A stretch of 64,000 nucleotides of DNA from the NCBI GenBank assembly GCA_029204045.2, contig CM055066.1, forward strand, positions 50,666,853-50,730,852, in the 5' to 3' direction. Shown one piece after another: positions 23,016 through 32,348 of the stretch. Below the pieces are notes generated by a model, which did not search any database, had not been told where the DNA came from, and saw only the letters and a list, made by a program, of their open reading frames with translations. How positions within the stretch are numbered: position 1 is the stretch's first letter; every line of letters begins with the position of its first letter. The position numbers were made by a program, and so were the translations under genes. The stretch comes from Tillandsia leiboldiana. Lineage: Eukaryota > Streptophyta > Magnoliopsida > Poales > Bromeliaceae.

Positions 23016-23432
23016 GTTTAAGGGGAGTTATACGACGGGGAAAAATAACGGGAACGGTTAAGTTGGTAAAAGGGAAAGAACCCAGTTCAAGTTAAAACGG
23101 GTCCAAATCAGGTGCGAACTAGAGTCCGGTCTGTCTAAATAACCCGCGTTAACCATCTGAGCCGTTAGCTACCTTCCGGAATTTATTCCGGGAGATTCCG
23201 GCGTTGGAATTCAGAACCGATTTCGCCGCCACTCTCCGTTTCGCGAGCCCTATTAACTAAAAATACCCGCGGGCCCCGAGGGTCTGTCTGGAAACAAGGA
23301 ATTATTCGATCATCCCCCAATCCCCCCCGAAACGAAAAGCGGAAATAACGAACCAAAAGTAGACCCTTAAAATATTTTAAACTAGCGGCTATTACACCAC
23401 TCACCTCTTAAAACGAGTTTCGTCCTCGAAAC

Positions 23433-26400
23433 TCAATCCTGATTTGCGGTAAAGAGATAAGGATAGCCCTCTCTCATCTTCGATTCTAGTTCCCACGTCG
23501 CTTCCCGCTCCTCGTGGTTGCTCCAGAGCACCTTCACATAGGGGATGTCTCGGTTTCGAAGCGTCTTACTTTCTCTTGCTAGTATTCGCACAGGGGTTTC
23601 CTCGAAACTTAGGTCCTCCTTTAGTTCGAGTGTCGAGACGTCCAGCACATGCGACGGGTCGGGGAGGTATTTCTTGAGCATCGACACGTGGAACACGTCA
23701 TGAATCCGGTTGAGGTTCGGTGGTAGGGTAAGGCGGTAAGCCACTGGGCCGATCCGTTCCAGGATCTCGAATGGTCCCACGAACCGCGGGCTTAGCTTGC
23801 CTTTTATCCCGAATCGCTTGATTCCCCTGGACGGCGAGACCCGCAAAAACACGTGTTCTCCCACCTGGAACTCTAAATCGCGGCGTCTTCGATCCGCGTA
23901 GCTCTTTTGTCGACTCTGGGCGGTTAGTAAGCGCTGTCTGATGAGGCGCACTTTCTCTTCTGTTTCTTCCACCAAGTCGGGTCCCAAGAGCTTTCGTTCT
24001 CCCAAGTCGTCCCAACAGATCGGGGATCGGCAGCGTCTCCCGTATAAAGCTTCGTAGGGCGCCATCAGTATGCTGGCCTGGTGGCTATTGTTGTAAGCGA
24101 AATCTACCAGTGGTAGGTATCGCTCCCAACCGACTCCCCAATCGAGTACACAGGCCCGGAGCAGGTCTTCTAGTGTCTGTATCACTCGCTCCGACTGCCC
24201 GTCTGTCTGAGGGTGGAAGGCTGTGCTGAAGTGCAATTTTGTCCCCAAGGTTTGTTGCAGACTCTGCCAAAACTTCGAGACAAAACGTGTGTCTCTGTCT
24301 GATGTGATCGATGCCGGTACCCCATGCAGTCTCACTATCTCGCTGAGATAGACTTGAGCCAACCGCTCTCTGGTCCAGGTTGTGTGAATCGGCAGGAAGT
24401 GTGCTGACTTAGTCAGCCGGTCCACCACCACCCATATTGTGTCGTGTCCTTGTGGTGAACGTGGGAACCCGGTGACAAAGTCCATGGTGATATGATCCCA
24501 CTTCCACTCCGGTACCGGTAAGGGTTGTAATTTTCCCGCCGGTCGTTGATGTTCCGCCTTTATTTGTTGACACACCAGGCAATGAGCTACAAATTGGGCT
24601 ACATCCCTCTTCATCTTGGGCCACCAGAAGGTCTGCTTGAGGTCCCTGTACATCTTTGTGCCTCCTGGATGCGCTGTATAAGGGGCGCTGTGTGCCTCGG
24701 ACAGAATTTCCTTCTTTAATTCCGGGGTATCCGGCACGCAAATCCGCCCGCGGAACCGTAGGGTATCATCGCTTTTTAATGAGAAGTCCCCTTCCTGGTC
24801 CGGTGAGATCTTGTCTCTTACGAGCTGTAAGTGCGAGTCCGCCTGCTGTCCCTCTCGAATCTTTTCTAACAGTGTTGGCTTGACTACCAGAGTTAGAAGT
24901 TGCGCAACCGTGCCCGCTGACACTACTTCCAACCCTAGTCGAGAAAATTCTGCGATCAAGTCGCTCTGCTCAGTTATCGCACCTACCGATCCTCCCTCCA
25001 GTCGCCCCTTCCTGCTCAGAGCGTCTGCTACCACGTTTGCTTTCCCGGGGTGGTATTGGATCGTTAGGTCGTAATCCTTCAGTAATTCAAGCCACCGTCT
25101 CTGCCGCAGGTTTAGTTCCTTTTGTGTGAACAGGTATTTAAGACTTTGGTGATCTAAGAAGATGTTACAATGGACACCAAAGAGATAGTGTCTCCATAAC
25201 TTCAGGACGAAGACCACTGCAGCCAGCTCTAGGTCGTGTGTTGGGTAGTTTCTTTCGTAGTCCTTTAGTTGCCTAGATGCATAGGCTATTACCTTCCCCT
25301 GCTGCATTAACACACCCCCAAGGCCGATTCTTGAAGCGTCGCAGTACACCTCATAGTCCTCACCGGGTGTTGGTAGTACAAGAATCGGTGCCTCGGTTAG
25401 CCTTCTTTTGAGTTCTTCAAAACTTTCCTGGCATTTGGCCGTCCATACAAACTTTTCTCCTTTCTTGGTCAGCCGGTTTAGAGGGGTCGCAATCTTCGAG
25501 AAACCCTCGACAAAGCGTCTATAATACCCCGCCAGCCCCAAGAAACTACGGATCTCCGTCACCGTTGTGGGCGGCTGCCAGTCTATCACCGATTCCACCT
25601 TCTTGGGGTCTACGGCGATTCCCTTTGCCGAGATCACATGCCCCAGGAATCCTACTTCGCGTAGCCAGAACTCACACTTTTTGAGCTTAGCGAACAGCTT
25701 CTGCTCCCTGAGGGTTTGGAGAATCGTTCGTAAGTGATCCTCGTGCTCCTCGTCGGTGGATGAGTAAATTAGTATATCATCGATGAAGACCACCACGAAC
25801 CGATCTAAGAATGGTCTGAAGACCCGGTTCATCATGTCCATAAAGACTGCGGGGGCGTTCGTAAGTCCGAACGGCATGACCGTAAACTCGTAATGGCCAT
25901 ACCGGGTCCGGAAAGCGGTCTTCGGAATGTCCTCGTTCCGAACCCGGAGCTGGTGGTAGCCAGACTGTAGATCAATTTTTGAAAAGACCGTCGCTCCTCG
26001 TAGTTGGTCGAAGAGGTCGTCGATTCTGGGCAAGGGGTACTTATTTTTCACCGTGACCTTGTTTATTCCTCTGTAATCGATACAGAGTCGCAGGCTCCCA
26101 TCCTTCTTCCGTACGAAAAGCACTGGTGCGCCCCAGGGTGACACACTCGGCCTGACAAACCCTTTGTCCAAGAGGTCTTCCAGCTGCGCCTTTAACTCCT
26201 TCAACTCCGCGAAGGCCATTCGGTAGGGTGCCTTCGTTATAGGTTGAGTACCTGGCAAGAGTTCAATAGGGAACACCACCTCCCTTTCAGGGGGTATCCC
26301 AGGCAGCTCCGTCGGAAAGACATCGGGAAAGTCCCTCACCACCGGGATGTCTGAAGGTGTCGTCGAGGGTCGAGTAACCAGATCTACCGATGCCAAATAG

Positions 26401-26663
26401 GCTACACACCCACCCTCTATCAGACTCCTGGCTCGAGCCGCTGAGATGACTGCCGGGAAGGAGGTGCTCTTGCACGCTAGGTACGCATTCTTAGGGAAAC
26501 TTGGTTCTTGTAGTTGTACCATCCGCTTATCGCAGTCGATAAGCGCTTGGTACCTTGAGAGCCAGTCCATGCCCAAAATAACGTCGTACTCCTTCAAGGG
26601 AATCACTATTAAATCCCAAGGGCAAAATAGCCGCCCTAGCTTAATCGGGCACGTGGCTACCAA
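23433..26663 (-). CDS. pol: Gypsy pol polyprotein, 5'-truncated (1076 residues)
   Basis: The uninterrupted frame begins in the C-terminal part of retropepsin (DVILGMDWLSRYQALIDC, residues 27-44). RT spans about residues 150-330, with D231 in KIDLQSGYHQ and FIDDILIY at 293-300. RNase H has D442, E479, D504 and D548. Integrase has a zinc finger H658-H665-C695-C698 and a DD35E core D728, D789, E825. A GPF motif (963-965) and a chromodomain-like tail with ATWELE near 1055-1060 place it in the chromoviruses, probably Tekay/Del. The frame opens at a TTG, not ATG; upstream in the same frame is a TAA and then the gag remnant. RT through integrase look intact; gag and the protease active site are gone. 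Confidence 0.95.
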   Translation of the reverse strand: MVATCPIKLGRLFCPWDLIVIPLKEYDVILGMDWLSRYQALIDCDKRMVQLQEPSFPKNAYLACKSTSFPAVISAARARSLIEGGCVAYLASVDLVTRPSTTPSDIPVVRDFPDVFPTELPGIPPEREVVFPIELLPGTQPITKAPYRMAFAELKELKAQLEDLLDKGFVRPSVSPWGAPVLFVRKKDGSLRLCIDYRGINKVTVKNKYPLPRIDDLFDQLRGATVFSKIDLQSGYHQLRVRNEDIPKTAFRTRYGHYEFTVMPFGLTNAPAVFMDMMNRVFRPFLDRFVVVFIDDILIYSSTDEEHEDHLRTILQTLREQKLFAKLKKCEFWLREVGFLGHVISAKGIAVDPKKVESVIDWQPPTTVTEIRSFLGLAGYYRRFVEGFSKIATPLNRLTKKGEKFVWTAKCQESFEELKRRLTEAPILVLPTPGEDYEVYCDASRIGLGGVLMQQGKVIAYASRQLKDYERNYPTHDLELAAVVFVLKLWRHYLFGVHCNIFLDHQSLKYLFTQKELNLRQRRWLELLKDYDLTIQYHPGKANVVADALSRKGRLEGGSVGAITEQSDLIAEFSRLGLEVVSAGTVAQLLTLVVKPTLLEKIREGQQADSHLQLVRDKISPDQEGDFSLKSDDTLRFRGRICVPDTPELKKEILSEAHSAPYTAHPGGTKMYRDLKQTFWWPKMKRDVAQFVAHCLVCQQIKAEHQRPAGKLQPLPVPEWKWDHITMDFVTGFPRSPQGHDTIWVVVDRLTKSAHFLPIHTTWTRERLAQVYLSEIVRLHGVPASITSDRDTRFVSKFWQSLQQTLGTKLHFSTAFHPQTDGQSERVIQTLEDLLRACVLDWGVGWERYLPLVDFAYNNSHQASILMAPYEALYGRRCRSPICWDDLGERKLLGPDLVEETEEKVRLIRQRLLTAQSRQKSYADRRRRDLEFQVGEHVFLRVSPSRGIKRFGIKGKLSPRFVGPFEILERIGPVAYRLTLPPNLNRIHDVFHVSMLKKYLPDPSHVLDVSTLELKEDLSFEETPVRILARESKTLRNRDIPYVKVLWSNHEEREATWELESKMREGYPYLFTANQD

Positions 26664-26678
26664 ATTAGCCGCCCTAGC

Positions 26679-26822
26679 TTAATCGGGCAAGTGGCTACCA
26701 AAGTACGCGTAAGCGGCGGCACCCGCATGCGGCAATTGTTGCCGCAGGAGCTGGTTTTCTGCAGCTGCTGATGTCGTCGCATCAGTCCCTACCTCCTCGG
26801 CCGACGCTCTGGTCCGTACCAT
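26679..26822 (-). pseudogene. gag N-terminal remnant, 47 codons
   Basis: The ATG at 26822 opens MVRTRASAEEVGTDATT, then LRQQLPHAGAAAYAYFGS and a TAA. It sits where gag should start, ~220 bp after the PBS. It is in the same frame as pol, separated by one TAA lying inside a 38-bp tandem duplication (GTAGCCACKTGCCCGATTAA). The gag body and most of protease are deleted at this junction. The PHAGAAA-coding DNA matches the LTR minisatellite unit. Confidence 0.75.
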
Positions 26823-27031
26823 TGTCTGTACAGACATACCAACCAAAGCTTAGCACTCATCTCTGCTAGATGAACCATCGTAAAAATCGAGAGAGAAAAG
26901 AAACATTATCTACAAATCCCCTCCCCGGTCTCTCACGTCTTAAACCTTAAACCCTGCACATTTCATTTATTCGTAGTTAAGTGTGATATCTCGGTGGATG
27001 TTGGGCCGTCACTATTGTGATTAAAGCAAAG

Positions 27032-27043
27032 TCTCTGATACCA
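27032..27043 (-). other. Gypsy primer binding site
   Basis: The reverse complement is TGGTATCAGAGA, complementary to initiator-Met tRNA, 8 nt inside the 5' LTR. Confidence 0.85.
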
Positions 27044-27051
27044 TCTTAATC

Positions 27052-30000
27052 TGTCACGCCCCGGGGGTTATATTTTAGCGGAAACGATACCTCAGAGTAC
27101 GCGAAAAGTGCGTACAATTTTTTTTGTTTAAATCTTCCTTCCCCGGCGCGTGCCCAGACCCGCCACATATACAGATTTACTCGAAAATCGGGCGGAGTCT
27201 CCTCTGTATATGCACGGCGTCGCGGCTATTACAATAGTCGAACAAAAACAATCATTTTCCCATTTAATCACAACAGTTCGAAGTAGTACGGTGCATGAAG
27301 ACTAAACAATACCTGTGGCCAATCAAGTTAAAAGGATAAACTCACAGATTTGAAAGCAGGTCCACACGACCCAGGGTTTTGAAGACAGTTTGAAAAGATG
27401 CCATAAATCCACCGGGTTTGGAAAACAGGTCCACACGACCCAGCTTTTGAAAGATAGTTTTCGAAGTTCTTTTCTTTTCTAGTCATGTTGCTTTGAAAAC
27501 GGCCAAACGGGAACGATAAAGGAAACAGTAGTGCATAAGCAGAAAGAAAGTACTCAACATCCACACGACCCCACAAGGGTATCGAGAACCACACAATAAC
27601 CTACTGTTCTGAATGAAATGCAGAGAAAGTAAATGATACAGCATACTAGGGCTCCCTCAGCCCGTCTGCTACCACCTCGGCCTCACCGTCGCCTACCTCT
27701 ACCCCCTGGAGGTACCTGTCACAGAGTGGGTAGTCAGCGACACTATCATAAGAGTAGTACTAAAACAGTAAAGTAATACCAAGTCACCAAAGCAAGACTA
27801 GCCGGAACAACCGCTCTACTCGTAACGGTAACTCGCAACCACCTGTACCACCTGTAACACCTGTAACCCGGGTAACACCTGTAACACCTGACCGCGTCGG
27901 GCACCGGACCCGGCGGTCTCACACCTGACTACATCGGGATCCAATCCCACGGTAGTCTCACACTTGACCACATCGGGATCCAATCCCACGGTGGTCTCCA
28001 CACCTGACCACATCGGGATCCAATCCCACGGTGGTCTCACCGCTCGCACCTCGCTGCCTCAAACCCCCCAACTGTCAGGGGCCCCCCACTACGTCACCTC
28101 GTGGGGTAACCGGGTCAAAGACCGCCTTTCCGGAAAAGAGCACCCTTTGCGGTGGCCAAAACCGCGGGTGCGCGTGTCGCAACTCGAGCATAAGTAACCA
28201 AGTAACCAAGTAACCAAGTAACCATGTCACCATGTCACGGGGTAAGGTAGTACATCATAGAAACCATCAGCGTTAGTACCGATTAATAATCAAAAGTCCC
28301 TTTTTGGATTTCCAACACAATACTCAGCCTCGACCGTAAACCCACCTTGTTGTCGCGCTCCTGACTGATGTAAGGTTCTCTCGCGTCTCGGGTGCCCGCC
28401 CGGACCTACACGAATCTGTCATATAGGAGTCAGCAACTTAAGGCTTTGTCAGACTAATGATTAGAGCGCCCGGCGCCCTCTCACCTTGCGTATAATACGC
28501 ACAGGTACGCGCCTGGCCCCGCACGGCTGGGCGGTGTACTAACAGCGTGCGGCCGTCCGCATGCGGAGGTGCCCGCAAGCGGCGGCGCCCGCATGCGGCG
28601 GTGCCCGCAAGCGGCAGCGCCCGCATGCGGCGGCGCCCGCATGCGGCGGCGCACAAGCGGCGGCGCCCACATGCGGCAGCCCGCAAGCGGCCGTGCCCGC
28701 ATGCGGAGGCGCCCGCAAGCGGCGCGCCCGCATGCGGGGGCGCCCGCATGCGGCAGCCCGCAAGCGGCGCGCCCGCATGCGGGGGCGCCCGCATGCGGCA
28801 GCCGCAAGCGGCCCGTGCCCGCATGCGGGGGCGCCCGCATGCGGCAGCCCGCAATTGGCGGCGCCGCATGCGGCAGCCCGCATGCGGCGCCGCCCGCAAG
28901 TGGCGGCGCGCATGCGGCAGCCCGCATGCGGTGCGCCCGCAAGCGGCAGCCCGCATGCGCAGCCCGCCATGCGGCGCCGCCCGCAAGCGGCGGCGCCCGC
29001 ATGCGGCAGCCCGCATGCGGCGCCGCCCGCAAGCGGCGGCAGCCCGCATGCGGCGCCCGCCCGCAAGCGGCGGCAGCCCGCATGCGGCGCCGCCCGCAAG
29101 CGGCGGCGCCCGCATGCGGCAGTCCGCATGCGGTGCCGCCCGCAAGCGCGGCGACCCGCATGCGGCAGTCCGCATGCGGTGCCGCCCGTGCGCGCCGGAT
29201 TCCCGCGATGCCCATGCCCCCTTCTTTTTCCTTTCCCCCCCCCACCCCCCCTCTCGTCCGCTCCAACCAAGAACGGGGCGAGAAGGCAAAACCCTAGCGT
29301 GCTCACTCGGTTGTCGGAGGAAGAGGCGATCCGGGCCTGCGCGTTCGGCTACAAGGAATGTGAGGACGCCTCCTCTCTCCTTCCTTGGTCTCCGCCTCTT
29401 GGGTCCTCCGTGCAGTCGGTGAGGAAGCGGAAGGATTTGGTTGGGAAATAGAAGGGTTGGGGAAATGGGGTTTCGTACGTAGGGAATTGTGGGGAATACG
29501 GGTAGTTTAAGGGGAGTGTGGTGGTTTAAGGGGAGTGGGTAGTTAAAGGGCAGTTACGGGTGGTTATGGGGGGAATGGTAGTTAGAGGGAGTGGGTGGTT
29601 ATGGGAGTTACGGGTAGTGGGTAGGAGTGGGTAGTTATGGGAGTTACGGGTAGTTAAGGGTAGTTAGAGGGGGTGGGTAGTTATTGGAGTTACGGGTAGT
29701 TAGGGGTAGTAGAGGGGGTGGGTAGTTATGGGAGTTACGGTTTGTTTAAGGGGAGTTATACGACGGGGAAAAATAACGGGAACGGTTAAGTTGGTAAAAG
29801 GGAAAGAACCCAGTTCAAGTTAAAACGGGTCCAAATCAGGTGCGAACTAGAGTCGGTCTGTCTAAATAACCCGCGTTAACCATCTGAGCCGTTAGCTACC
29901 TTCCGGAATTTATTCCGGGAGATTCCGGCGTCGGAATTCAGAACCGATTTCGCCGCCACTCTCCGTTTCGCGAGCCCTATTAACTAAAAATACCCGCGGG

Positions 30001-30126
30001 CCCCGAGGGTCTGTCTGGAAACAAGGAATTATTCGATCATCCCCCAATCCCCCCCGAAACGAAACGCACGGAAAATAACGAACCAAAAGTAGACCCTTAA
30101 ATTATTTTAAACTAGCGGCTATTACA
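27052..30126 (-). repeat. Gypsy 5' LTR (first assembled version)
   Basis: 3075 bp. It shares LTR-specific variants with 35991-39061 (CACACTTGACCAC near 27960, AATACCTGTGG near 27309) and carries small indels from about 27998 and especially from 28720 on. It is probably the same LTR as 35991-39061. Confidence 0.9.
28555..29187. repeat. Palindromic GC minisatellite, 5' LTR, first version
   Basis: Same unit as 21883-22424. The version at 37491-38123 has the same order of variants, but this one has scattered single-base indels (for example GCATGCGCAGCCCGCCATGC near 28955), as expected of low-coverage sequence. Confidence 0.9.
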
Positions 30127-31400
30127 TATCTCCTCCCAGGTACACATGCAAGACTGTTGTTTTTACATCCCATACTCAGGCTCCAAATCTATGACCGCTG
30201 TGATGCCAAAACAACTCGAATAGTGGTAAGACGAACCACCGGTTGAAAAGCTCTATCGAAGTCGATCCCGGCTTCTGAGATATCCCACCCACCAATCTTG
30301 CCTTGAATCTCTCCACATTTCCATCTAGGTATCTTCTTCACCTTAAACACTCGCCGACTCCAACGCGTTCCTTCTTCGGCAAATCAAACACGTTCCCAAG
30401 TCCTGGATCTCCGAATTGACTACATCTCACCTCCATCGGGCATTGCCACTTCCCAGCATCGGTCAACTCACAAGCATACTTATACGAAGTAGCTCATCTT
30501 CCCGCCAAAAAACATATGCCCTAACATGGCTAGTAGAAAGAACAAATGAAGTAATATAGTCATTATACCTCGCAGGAGGTCTATAATCCTCCTAGGACGC
30601 CGAAATTGCTTGCGACTCTATCGGTGAATTCGGATCTTCGACTGATGTGGAGATTCCAAATCTGGTTAATCACCAACCACTTCATCGTCTGATGCGCCTG
30701 CTCAACTTGAACTCATCACGCGCTTCAAATGGCCCAATTAGAATCATAGCACATCATCTTACTTTCCTGGTGCCTTGAAAGGACCATTCATTGAAGACAA
30801 CGTCACGACTACGACTTTTTGTGGGTAGTAGGGTCCCACATCAATACCCCTTAACCCCCTTCGATAGCAAGAAATATACCCCTCTCGAGAGTTCTTATCC
30901 AATTGCCCTTTTCTCCTCGCGTATCCACGGCATAGGGGGCATGATCCAAAGACACGAAGATATGAGTAATCAACGGACTGCTGCTCCAGACTCTTCGGGA
31001 TTTTAACCAAGGACTTCGTCGGCGCTCGATTAATCAAATAAAAGCCATGCTACGGCTCCGCCCAAAATCTCTTGTCGAGTTTTTGCGGCTACCCTCAACA
31101 TGCAAGGGCCCTCTCCATGAGTGTTCTATTAACCTCTCTGTCACACCGTTTGTTGCGATGTAACGCAGATACCTTGAGGTGCCGCTTAATGCATACTGCA
31201 TTACAAAACTCATCAAATTCTCTCGAACAATACTCCCCTTCGTTATCAGAAACGTAGGCACTTAACCTCTTTATTCTCCACAAGAGTTTTGAACTTCTTA
31301 AAAGCTCTCCAACCATTGGACTTTCGCTTAGAAATACACCCAAGCCTTCGAGAGTATCATCAATGAACGAACGAAGTAAGAACATTCGCCCAACGAAGTA
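30127..31400 (-). other. Second, error-rich version of Copia sequence 39062-40376
   Basis: Starts with TATCTCC and follows the Copia RT linker and integrase DNA found from 39062, ending AACATTCGCCCAACGAAGTA exactly where Ns begin. It carries many small indels and substitutions that break every frame. I read it as the low-quality end of a contig. Confidence 0.88.
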
Positions 31401-31500
31401 NNNNNNNNNNNNNNNNNNNNNNNNNNNNNNNNNNNNNNNNNNNNNNNNNNNNNNNNNNNNNNNNNNNNNNNNNNNNNNNNNNNNNNNNNNNNNNNNNNNN
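31401..31500. other. Assembly gap, 100 Ns
   Basis: Exactly 100 Ns, the conventional placeholder for a gap of unknown size. Confidence 0.99.
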
Positions 31501-32337
31501 TCTCGGTTGTCGGAGGAAGAGGCGATCCGGGCCTTGCCGCTTCGGCTACGGAATGTGAGGAACGCCGCCTTCTCCTTCCTTGGTCTCCCCGCCTCTTGTT
31601 CCTCCGTGCAGTCGTGAGGAAGCGGAAGGATTGTTGGGAATAGAGGGTTGGGGAAATGGGGTTTCGTACTAGGGAATTGTGGGGAATACGGTTAGTTTAA
31701 GGGGCGTGTGGGGTTTAAGGGGAGTGGGTAGTTAAAGGGAGTTACGGTGTTATGGGGGAATGGGTAGTTAGAGGGAGTGGGTGGTTTTGGGATTACGGGT
31801 ATGGGTAGGATTTGGGTAGTTAGGGAGTTACGGTATTTGCTGGTAGTTAGAGGGGGTAGTTATGTTAGTTACGGGCGTTTAAGGGAGTTAGAGGGGGTGG
31901 TAGTTATTGGAGTTACGGGTAGTTAGGTATTAGAGTGGGTGGGTATTCTGGGGTTACGGTTGTTTATGGAGTTATACGACGGGGAAAAATAACGGGAACG
32001 GTTAGTTGGTAAAGAAATAAGCCCGTTCAAGTTAAAACGGGTCCAAAATCAGGTGCGAACTAGAGTCCGGTCTTGTCTAAATAACCCCGTTAACCATCTG
32101 AGCCGTTAGCTACCTTCCGGAATTTATTCCGGGAGATTCCGGCGTCGGACTTCAGAACCGATTTCGCCGCCACTCTCCGTTTCGCGAGCCCTATTAACTA
32201 AAAATACCCGCGGGCCCCGAGGGTCTGTCTGGAAACAAGGAATTATTCGATCATCCCCAATCCCCCCCCGAAACGAAAAGCGGAAATAACGAACCAAAAG
32301 TAGACCCTTAAAATTTTTAAACTAGCGGCTATTACAC
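31501..32337 (-). repeat. Partial Gypsy 3' LTR (second assembled version)
   Basis: Corresponds to 22536-23396. It keeps features specific to that LTR (GGTGGTTTTGGG; an extra TTAGAGGGGGTAGTTATG unit) but is full of small indels near the Ns. Confidence 0.88.
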
Positions 32338-32348
32338 CCACTCACCTC

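Larger units (their letters stand above)
20394..23396 (-). repeat. Gypsy 3' LTR
   Basis: 3003 bp. It contains four tandem-repeat zones: 9-bp and 40-bp repeats (21188-21372), 8-bp TAACCAAG repeats (21526-21567), the palindromic GC minisatellite (21883-22424) and a G-rich GGGTAGTTA zone (22730-23015). Diagnostic differences from the 5' LTR include ACCCGTGG near 20653 and GGTGGTTTTGGG near 22826. Confidence 0.92.
20394..30126 (-). mobile_element. Gypsy (chromovirus, Tekay/Del-like) retrotransposon with 3-kb LTRs
   Basis: Inserted in the Copia RT with perfect 5-bp duplication TATCT (20389-20393 and 30127-30131). The LTRs 20394-23396 and 27052-30126 start TGTCACGCCCCGGGG and end GGCTATTACA. The PBS TGGTATCAGAGA sits 8 nt from the 5' LTR, and a purine-rich AAGAGGTGAGTGG precedes the 3' LTR. 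The internal part is only ~3.65 kb: 47 residues of gag, then the end of protease, RT, RNase H, integrase and a chromodomain-like tail. Most of gag and protease is deleted, so it cannot package itself. Near-identical LTRs outside tandem repeats indicate recent insertion. Confidence 0.93.
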
